Source: XYD2-FULL-39-9 sp964363685 (GTDB lineage Bacteria > Patescibacteriota > Patescibacteriia > Magasanikbacterales > GWA2-37-8). Taken from it: a stretch of 6,327 bases of DNA. The notes under the pieces are model-generated. The model did not search any database. It worked only from the letters and a program-made list of their open reading frames with translations, and was not told the origin of the DNA. A program made the translations under genes and the position numbers. Shown here piece by piece: positions 1-5,412 of the stretch. Each line of letters opens with the position of its first letter. Positions within the stretch are counted from its first letter, which is position 1. The stretch is from contig CAYIJG010000058.1 of NCBI GenBank assembly GCA_964363685.1, positions 1 through 6,327 of the forward strand, read 5' to 3'.

Positions 1-760
1 TAAAACCTTTGCGATAATCAAATTTTTTTACCGCTCGAAACAAACCGATATTACCTTCTTGAATGAGATCGAGCAAAGACAACGATTTACCCACAAACTT
101 TTTGGCAATAGAGACTACCAATCTCAAGTTGGCTTCTATCAATCTCCTGTCCGCTTCTTTATCACCTCGTTCTTTACGTTTGGCCAGAGCAACTTCTTCC
201 GCAGATTTAAGAAGAGGAATTTTTCCGATCTCGCGCAAATACATTTGAATTGAATCTGAAGAAATTTGACCTAAATCAAACGGCGTATCCATATCGGGTT
301 GCGCGCCTTGGAATTGCTTTAATAACTCTTTATTACCACCACGCTGACCCAACAGATTACCAGCGGTTTCTACAATCGTGACACCATTTCTATCCAACAG
401 GTCCATAAAGCCCTCATAGAGGTCTAAATACCGTTCTGGACGAGAAAAGACCCCCTCAACCTCAGTTTGGGTAATAAAACCACGAGTACGGCCTTTGGCG
501 ACCAGCGCCCAAATGTCTTTTAGGGTTGGCTCGGAAATAATTTCTTCCGGTTCATTTTTCTTGCCACCAACTTTGGAGAAGATTTTTTTCGGCCCAAGGC
601 CGATCCGCCTCGGGCGGATATTTTTTGTGAAGGACTGCTTAATTTTTGATTTTTTTATACTTTTAACCACTACTTTTTTCTCCCTTTTTGGCTTACGCGT
701 ATGTTTAACGCGCAATGGCTTGGAAGACTTCTTAATTGTCCCTCTTTTTTTGACCACCAT
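1..760 (-). CDS. rpoD: Primary (housekeeping) RNA polymerase sigma factor, RpoD/SigA family; C-terminal part missing at window edge
   Basis: Sigma-70 directs RNA polymerase to housekeeping promoters. The frame is open from an ATG at 760 to the left edge, giving the first 253 residues. An in-frame TAA lies at 773-775 and no ATG, GTG or TTG lies between it and 760. Residues 1-70 are very Lys/Arg-rich. Residues about 80-130 (LKDIWALVAKGRTRGFITQ onward) look like region 1.1, which marks primary rather than alternative sigma factors. Region 1.2 begins at about residue 169 (SIQMYLREIGKIPLL). Region 2.1-2.2 follows at about 203-253, with LIEANLRLVVSIAKKF and DLIQEGNIGLFRAVKKFDYR, the part that binds the beta-prime coiled coil. 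Regions 2.3 to 4, which read the -10 and -35 elements, lie outside the window. The stretch VGKSLSLLDL replaces the commoner VGRGLSFLDL. The gene starts 25 bases after dnaG ends, the usual dnaG-rpoD order. No Shine-Dalgarno sequence is visible, so translation may depend on coupling to dnaG. Family identification is secure; the basic N-terminal extension is lineage-specific. Confidence 0.97.
   Translation of the reverse strand, partial: MVVKKRGTIKKSSKPLRVKHTRKPKREKKVVVKSIKKSKIKQSFTKNIRPRRIGLGPKKIFSKVGGKKNEPEEIISEPTLKDIWALVAKGRTRGFITQTEVEGVFSRPERYLDLYEGFMDLLDRNGVTIVETAGNLLGQRGGNKELLKQFQGAQPDMDTPFDLGQISSDSIQMYLREIGKIPLLKSAEEVALAKRKERGDKEADRRLIEANLRLVVSIAKKFVGKSLSLLDLIQEGNIGLFRAVKKFDYRKGF
591..619. 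repeat. GC-rich palindromic element inside the rpoD coding region
   Basis: Positions 603-609 (ATCCGCC) and 613-619 (GGCGGAT) form a perfect 7-bp inverted repeat around a 3-base loop. A smaller GGCC/GGCC pair sits beside it at 591-594 and 598-601. The segment is sharply GC-rich within an A/T-rich stretch. It is read in frame as about residues 48-57 of RpoD (IRPRRIGLGP), inside the basic N-terminal extension and before region 1.1. It resembles the short dispersed palindromes I associate with CPR genomes. That is recollection, and only one copy of this type is seen here. Confidence 0.6.
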
Positions 761-785
761 AGGGGGATGTATTTATTAAATCTTA

Positions 786-2594
786 TTATTTTTCTAAATC
801 CATTATTTCTTGTATGATCTTTTTGACTGCTTCCGGATCCTGACTATTCTCAACCTGCTTTAATTTTGTATTGAGTTCCAAACGTTTATTTTTCAACCAG
901 TCAGACTTGATGGCCTCAAATAAAATTTCCGCCTCTCTATCCGCTTCTTTCAAATCAAACCCACTATAATCTTTATCTAGCTTAAGCAATAAAATATCTA
1001 CCAAAGTTTGCTCCTCTTTGGATAAGTCATGTTTTACGGCATTTAAGTCTAACCCGCCTACCGGCAGGCAGGTGTTGCCATTATAATGTTTTTTTAGGGA
1101 TTCGTAAAGACCGGCGAACTGGTTCTGAGCAAAAAACTCAGGCCTTAGCTTGAGAACATACTGCGAGAACAGACTTGGAAATTTGAGAAGTAAAGTGAGG
1201 AAATTTTCAATCAACAAAATAAACTTGGTATTCTCTGTCCACTCTTCTTTTTTTACCACATTCACCACTTGATTATCTTGCTTGTCATCAGAAAAATTTT
1301 TGGGTTGAGTTGTCTTGATACGTGTCATTTCTTGAGCTAGAGTATTTTGCTCTACACCTAATTCATAGGACAATTTTTTCAGCCAATGATCACGTTCAAC
1401 CGCATATGGCAAACGAATAATTTCAGCTAGTAGCGTATCAGAGGCTTTTTGTTTTTGCTTGGGATCATTCTTGTTTATCCCCAGCAAGGCGCTAGCAAAA
1501 TACCAATCCATCACTTCTCGCGCTTCTGTTACAGCCTTAAACCAAACGGCTTTGTCTTTTTTAATACATTCATCGGCGTCTTTGCCGGCTCCGACAGGTA
1601 TCTGAATAATTTTTATACTCATCCCCTGCTCCAGCGCCAAATCGATACCGCGCTTGGCTGCGTTTTGACCAGCGGTATCAGCGTCAAAAGCAATAGCAAT
1701 ATTGTTTGAATATCTTTTTAAAAGTTTTACCTGTTCAAAAGTCAGGGCTGTACCCGAAGACGCCACCACGTTTTTCATCCCCGCCTGATGACAGGCAATC
1801 ACATCCATCTGCCCTTCAACCAACACTGTAAAATCTTTGGATTTAATTTCTGTCTTGGCTTTGTTTAAGCCATACAAAATTCTCGATTTATCAAAAACTA
1901 ATGTCTGCGGGGTGTTTACATATTTTCCCCCTGATTTTTCTGTTTCTACTAGTACCCGCCCGGTGAAGCCAACAACATTGCCATGCACATCCCAAATCGG
2001 AAACATAATTCGGCCACGAAAACGGTCGTAAAAACTATTGCCACCTTCTTTTTTAATAGTAAGACCAGAAGCTAACAAATCATCTACGCTATTACCTTTT
2101 TGCAGTAAATACTTGGTTAGTAAATCCCACTGCTCGGGAATAAATCCCACTTGCCAATCCACCATTGTTTCTGATGACAATTGTCTTTTCTGTAAATAAT
2201 CTCTCGCTCCTTGAGCAGCTGGCATTTCCAGTAAAAAATGATGGAAAAAATAGACCGCTTTATTATTGATTTCTACAATTCTGTTTTTCTGGCTTTTGTT
2301 GACCTCACTCGCATAATCATCAAGTTTGACCCCGGCGCGGTTGGCCAAAATTTTGAGGGCTTCAGAAAAATCTATGCCCTCCATTTCTTGTAAGAAAGAA
2401 AAAACATCCCCGCCTTTGGCGCAACCAAAACAATGCCAGAATTGTTTTTCAGGCTGAACCATAAACGAAGGCGATTTTTCGTTATGGAAAGGACAGTTGG
2501 CTTTGTAGTTTATGCCTGCCTTTTTGAGGCGGACATATTCGCCGATTATCTGTACAATGTCCAATCTGTCTTTGATAGCTTGGGTATCGGTCAT
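786..2594 (-). CDS. dnaG: DNA primase DnaG
   Basis: DnaG makes the short RNA primers that start leading-strand and Okazaki-fragment synthesis, working with the replicative helicase DnaB at the fork. The protein has 602 residues, close to the usual length of about 580-650. The N-terminal CHC2 zinc-binding domain shows C34, H37, C55 and C58 with the expected spacing (CPFH ... CFGC). The catalytic core follows: RFRGRIMFPIWD at about 191-202, GFTGR at 209-213 and YVNTPQT at 225-231. The TOPRIM metal-binding residues are E260 (VLVEGQMDV) and D304/D306 (AFDADTAG), followed by GKDADE at 337-342. A charged linker at about 430-452 leads into a divergent C-terminal helicase-interaction region. The start is well bounded, since an in-frame TGA lies at 2598-2600, only one codon upstream of the ATG. 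No Shine-Dalgarno sequence is visible. The gene ends in TAA followed directly by a second in-frame TAA (783-785). A palindromic repeat is inserted in frame at residues 508-514. It lies between the unknown 461-residue gene and rpoD and is probably co-transcribed with both. Confidence 0.98.
   Translation of the reverse strand: MTDTQAIKDRLDIVQIIGEYVRLKKAGINYKANCPFHNEKSPSFMVQPEKQFWHCFGCAKGGDVFSFLQEMEGIDFSEALKILANRAGVKLDDYASEVNKSQKNRIVEINNKAVYFFHHFLLEMPAAQGARDYLQKRQLSSETMVDWQVGFIPEQWDLLTKYLLQKGNSVDDLLASGLTIKKEGGNSFYDRFRGRIMFPIWDVHGNVVGFTGRVLVETEKSGGKYVNTPQTLVFDKSRILYGLNKAKTEIKSKDFTVLVEGQMDVIACHQAGMKNVVASSGTALTFEQVKLLKRYSNNIAIAFDADTAGQNAAKRGIDLALEQGMSIKIIQIPVGAGKDADECIKKDKAVWFKAVTEAREVMDWYFASALLGINKNDPKQKQKASDTLLAEIIRLPYAVERDHWLKKLSYELGVEQNTLAQEMTRIKTTQPKNFSDDKQDNQVVNVVKKEEWTENTKFILLIENFLTLLLKFPSLFSQYVLKLRPEFFAQNQFAGLYESLKKHYNGNTCLPVGGLDLNAVKHDLSKEEQTLVDILLLKLDKDYSGFDLKEADREAEILFEAIKSDWLKNKRLELNTKLKQVENSQDPEAVKKIIQEIMDLEK
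1053..1072. repeat. 20-bp near-perfect palindrome inserted in frame in the dnaG C-terminal region
   Basis: The plus strand reads CCCGCCTACCGGCAGGCAGG. Its two 10-base arms match as an inverted repeat centred on CCGG, and the only differences are two transition pairs that become G-U wobbles in RNA. It encodes residues 508-514 of DnaG (TCLPVGG), a Cys/Pro/Gly patch between otherwise ordinary helical segments in the poorly conserved C-terminal region. In-frame elements that read as 'CLPAGR'-like or 'CLPVGG' peptides are, to my recollection, frequent in Parcubacteria and related CPR proteins, which suggests a dispersed genomic repeat rather than a functional DnaG motif. Confidence 0.75.
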
Positions 2595-2632
2595 AGGTCA
2601 AAACTAATACAAGTCAAAAATGATAAAAATAA

Positions 2633-4018
2633 TTAATTCCCCTCTGGCACAACTCTTACTGTAATGCGGAAACCACAATTCGTTCCGAGGTCTGATGGGT
2701 CAGTAACACCAAAAAGTAACCCTGCTCTATTTGGATCAAACTCAATGCTTGATATTTTTTCCTGATCAGCCAAAGACGAACCAATCAATAGTGTGGCGCT
2801 TCGAGAATCTATTGGAGTAACTGTCGACGAACCAGAATCTCTTTGTGTACGAGTAGACACAGCCGTTAAAGCAAGATACTCAAATAAATTTGTTGGGGAA
2901 GCAATAGTTTGACCGTCCTGTGCGCGCTCCGTATTGATCTCAATTAACGCTGCGCTACTAGTATTTCTTCGATTTATCGTACTAGGTGCTGGTTTTTGAC
3001 CAGCTGACATCATCGCCATATATGGTCTATCTGGGATATTTTCTGATGACAATCCAGTTGCGTGATTAATAAAATCAGATAAATTCATGGCAAAGGCATG
3101 CGATTCATTAACCACTTGTTCTACACCATCTAAAATATAAATTGGCTTCAGTTTGTCTTTAATATCCTCCAAAGTAGTGGCACGTTGCACATTTTCAGAT
3201 GGCATTATTATAGGAAGTGCGCCCATACTAATTTCTCGCCTCATAATTTCTAATTGTTGGTCAGTTAAATCTTCCGGGTCAAAGGTAGCAATATCCTCTG
3301 CCCAAGCATCAAGACCCATGTCTCGAAAATATTTTTGATTTGTTTTTAAAACTTCAACTAGATCCCAAGTGATAGTTTCTGAATCTCCCAAATGATACGC
3401 AAACATTAATTCATTACTATAGGCAATAGCCTCTTTATCGTAAGGTGGCATAGCTCTATCTACTGTAACTTTACATTCTCCTCCCGCTAAAGAACGCTTC
3501 AGTTCTCTTTTAAAAAGATTAAACTTATTAAGTAAATAATCAGCCCTATCTAAAACTTCCTCCCATCTCACAAAATCTGCTGCGGTCAAATCCTGATGTT
3601 CAACAACCATAAATCGGGCGGATGAATCGTCCTGTTCTGGTTCTGGTTCTGGTGATTTATTTGCAATCACAAAATCAGAGGTGTCTTTAGCAAGATTAAA
3701 AGGTGGTAAAAAAAACTTCACTACGGCCTCTCTTGTTTTTATTAATTTTTGATTAATATCGTCAATGAGTTGTGTTTTTCTACTTCTTACATTAGCTATG
3801 ATATTTTGGTCTAACAGCACACCTCTACTATCTTTAGTATCAATAATTCTTTCGCTATCTTTTTTCATTTTTTCGAGTTCAACAGTAACTTTCAGCACAT
3901 CCTTATATAGACGTGGGATACCCTTCTCTTTTTGCGCAAGTTCATCGGCTATAGTCTCAGGCAACGGTGTAGCTAGTCTGTTTCTCAATTTATCTGGATT
4001 AAATTGTTCTTCCGACAT
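2633..4018 (-). CDS. Protein of unknown function, 461 residues, upstream of dnaG
   Basis: I do not recognise this protein. It has no signal peptide or membrane segment, so it is probably cytoplasmic. Residues 1-100 are charged and look helical, with a possible coiled coil around 37-60 (VLKVTVELEKMKKDSERI). A flexible acidic linker follows at about 121-133, containing PEPEPE and ending QDDSS. Residues about 145-265 are acidic and helix-rich (WEEVLDRADYLL, AWAEDIATFDPEDL). Residues about 345-400 are rich in Ser, Thr and Asn. The last 60 residues contain LIGSS, LLFGVTDPSD and end CGFRITVRVVPEGN. There are only two cysteines, C182 and C448. The tail (FEYLAL, a LLIGSS block, then a terminal GFR) faintly resembles the C-terminus of FGE-sulfatase/C-type-lectin-like folds, but this is a weak impression. 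The ATG lies 27 bases downstream of a good -10 box, and no Shine-Dalgarno sequence is visible. It ends 38 bases before dnaG, so it is probably the first gene of the dnaG-rpoD transcript. The gene itself looks real: it is long, correctly spaced and has its own promoter. Confidence 0.85.
   Translation of the reverse strand: MSEEQFNPDKLRNRLATPLPETIADELAQKEKGIPRLYKDVLKVTVELEKMKKDSERIIDTKDSRGVLLDQNIIANVRSRKTQLIDDINQKLIKTREAVVKFFLPPFNLAKDTSDFVIANKSPEPEPEQDDSSARFMVVEHQDLTAADFVRWEEVLDRADYLLNKFNLFKRELKRSLAGGECKVTVDRAMPPYDKEAIAYSNELMFAYHLGDSETITWDLVEVLKTNQKYFRDMGLDAWAEDIATFDPEDLTDQQLEIMRREISMGALPIIMPSENVQRATTLEDIKDKLKPIYILDGVEQVVNESHAFAMNLSDFINHATGLSSENIPDRPYMAMMSAGQKPAPSTINRRNTSSAALIEINTERAQDGQTIASPTNLFEYLALTAVSTRTQRDSGSSTVTPIDSRSATLLIGSSLADQEKISSIEFDPNRAGLLFGVTDPSDLGTNCGFRITVRVVPEGN
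3635..3652. repeat. Three tandem copies of the hexamer TTCTGG, encoding a Pro-Glu linker
   Basis: Three exact copies of TTCTGG run head to tail on the plus strand. Read on the minus strand they encode exactly residues 123-128 (PEPEPE) of the unknown 461-residue protein, between its helical N-terminal part and the acidic middle domain. Such short tandem repeats can change copy number by slippage in six-base steps without breaking the frame, so linker length may vary between relatives. Confidence 0.7.
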
Positions 4019-4045
4019 ATTATTTAAACTAAAGATAATGGGGGT

Positions 4046-4073
4046 ATTATATTCTTTAAAGACAAAAAATCAA
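4046..4073 (-). promoter_or_regulatory. Sigma-70 type promoter for the 461-residue gene, probably also dnaG and rpoD
   Basis: On the minus strand a consensus -10 box TATAAT occupies 4051-4046. A -35 box TTGATT (four of six matches to TTGACA) occupies 4073-4068, and the spacer is 16 bases. Transcription would begin near 4039, leaving an untranslated leader of about 20 bases before the ATG at 4018. The next genes follow after 38 and 25 bases with no terminator, so the transcript probably extends into dnaG and rpoD. If so, the housekeeping sigma factor would be made from a promoter of the kind it recognises. Confidence 0.7.
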
Positions 4074-4118
4074 TAGACTTGGGTTTGCCGTCCCGCTGGC
4101 TTAAACTTCGGCAACCCC
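4064..4118 (-). terminator. Possible intrinsic terminator after the permease operon, abutting the next promoter
   Basis: Positions 4081-4090 pair with 4109-4118 as a 10-bp GC-rich stem with one mismatch and an 18-base loop. In the minus-strand transcript the stem is followed after 11 bases by a run of six U (4069-4064). The long loop and the gap between stem and U-run make it a poor textbook terminator. Its position just after the permease gene and before a new promoter supports the role. The U-run falls within and just after the -35 box of the following promoter, so the two signals overlap. Confidence 0.4.
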
Positions 4119-4125
4119 CTCTTCG

Positions 4126-4146
4126 CTCCCCCTTGGTAAGGGGGAG
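4126..4146. repeat. Perfect 9-bp inverted repeat downstream of the second permease gene
   Basis: CTCCCCCTT (4126-4134) and AAGGGGGAG (4138-4146) form a perfect stem with a 3-base loop. It sits 6 bases after the permease stop codon. No U-run follows in the minus-strand transcript, so it is not a complete terminator alone. It could protect the mRNA 3' end, act together with the adjacent stem at 4081-4118, or be one copy of a dispersed intergenic repeat. Together the two stems fill almost all of the gap from 4081 to the end of the gene. Confidence 0.65.
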
Positions 4147-4152
4147 ATGACG

Positions 4153-5412
4153 CTATTCCCTTCTCAAGGCCTCAATCGGATTAAGTCGCGCTGCCTTGCG
4201 CGCTGGATAAAGCCCAAAAACAATACCAATAAAAGCGGAAAATCCGACTGATAAAAATATAGAATAAACGGGAATGCTATAAACCCAATTAAAATTGTTG
4301 GCTATGGCAATAAAATAAACAAGTAAAGCTAACAACGCGCCTAGAATTACCCCTACTACGCCACCAATAAATGTCAGTAGCACTGATTCCATCAAAAATT
4401 GCGACAATATATCCTCGTTTTTTGCACCCAGGGCTTTGCGCAAACCGATTTCAAACACTCGTTCCAACACTGACACATACATTATATTCATAATTCCCAC
4501 TCCTCCCACGATCAGTGATATACAAACTAGCGCCACTAATAAAAATGTAATACCACTAACCACACTTCCCAAAATAGAAGCCGCTTCGGCCATAGTATTG
4601 ATGGCAAAGTCGTCTTTGTTTGGATCTTCTATATCATGATTGGCGCGAATAATATCTCCCAACTCCTGAACAGTTTGTTTGGAGATACTAACATCCTTCA
4701 TCTTGGCAATAATATTACGAACATAATCTATTCCCAAAAGTCTTTTCTGCATGGTTTTGGTTGGCAGAATAATAACATTATCCATATCCATACCAAAAGT
4801 AGCGCCACGCTTGGCAGCCACACCCAAAACTTTAAACGGCTTGCCTTTTAAATAAATAGTTTTTCCTGAAGCCGTATCATCCCCAAATAATTTTTCTTTT
4901 ACAGTTGGACCAAGCACCACTACTTGCGAGAGCGAATCCTCTTCTTCTTTGGTAAACATTCTGCCTTCGGCTAAAGAAAACTTTTCTACCTCAGGCATCA
5001 TATAGCCCTGACCAATTAAAGTAATAGTTTTTATCTGTCCTTGATATGAAGCCACGGCCTGGCCTATAACCCAACCATAAGCAGCGGAAATATTTGGATG
5101 CTTGGACACATCAACAATATCTTTATTTTTTAAAGTGGTAATAATTATTCCCGAAGATTGCCCGACTGCGTTATCTGTACCAGTACTCTTGGTGCTAGGA
5201 ATTTTTACTTCAATACTGATAGTATCAGAACCAAAAATCTCAAGCTGACTCATAATAAATTTATCTAAGCCCCGACCGGCTGCCAGAATAGTAATTACCA
5301 CCGCCACCCCGATACTAATACCAAGAATCGTCAAAACAGATCTGGTTTTTTGCGCTAGCAAAGATCTTCCGGCCAACTTTAAATTTAAACCTAGATTTTG
5401 AAAACTACTCAT
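4153..5412 (-). CDS. ABC transporter permease, MacB/FtsX family (complete)
   Basis: This is an inner-membrane subunit of a MacB-type ABC transporter, a family that uses cytoplasmic ATP hydrolysis to drive conformational changes outside the membrane, for example in export of peptides, antibiotics or lipoproteins. The substrate cannot be told. The protein has 419 residues, typical of stand-alone permeases. An N-terminal amphipathic stretch and first membrane helix (about 25-45, VLTILGISIGVAVVITILAA) are followed by an extracytoplasmic MacB_PCD-like domain (about 50-280). Three C-terminal helices lie at about 283-310, 341-368 and 380-402. Family motifs include IVGGVGIMNIM, the cytoplasmic coupling segment FEIGLRKALGAK, and the C-terminal PARKAARLNPIEALRRE. 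No ATPase domain is fused, so it needs a separate partner. The ATG at 5412 overlaps the end of the upstream paralogue by 8 bases and lacks a Shine-Dalgarno sequence, which suggests translational coupling. The two permeases may form a heterodimer. The gene ends at a TAG just before two hairpins. Confidence 0.95.
   Translation of the reverse strand: MSSFQNLGLNLKLAGRSLLAQKTRSVLTILGISIGVAVVITILAAGRGLDKFIMSQLEIFGSDTISIEVKIPSTKSTGTDNAVGQSSGIIITTLKNKDIVDVSKHPNISAAYGWVIGQAVASYQGQIKTITLIGQGYMMPEVEKFSLAEGRMFTKEEEDSLSQVVVLGPTVKEKLFGDDTASGKTIYLKGKPFKVLGVAAKRGATFGMDMDNVIILPTKTMQKRLLGIDYVRNIIAKMKDVSISKQTVQELGDIIRANHDIEDPNKDDFAINTMAEAASILGSVVSGITFLLVALVCISLIVGGVGIMNIMYVSVLERVFEIGLRKALGAKNEDILSQFLMESVLLTFIGGVVGVILGALLALLVYFIAIANNFNWVYSIPVYSIFLSVGFSAFIGIVFGLYPARKAARLNPIEALRRE

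Noticed and set aside
761..785. Terminator or promoter between dnaG and rpoD
   Set aside because: The 25-base gap has no inverted repeat, no U-run after a stem and no -35/-10 pair.
1449..1709. Plus-strand open frame inside dnaG
   Set aside because: It is antisense to the conserved TOPRIM and following region of dnaG and has no family features of its own.
2592..2622. Promoter directly upstream of dnaG (TTGACT, 16-base spacer, TATGAC)
   Set aside because: The -10 candidate would overlap the dnaG ATG, placing the transcription start inside the gene, and an upstream in-frame TGA leaves no room for an alternative start.
3765..4076. Plus-strand open frame with hydrophobic stretches
   Set aside because: It runs antisense to the start of the 461-residue gene and across its promoter. 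The hydrophobicity comes from reading Lys/Glu-rich coding sequence backwards.
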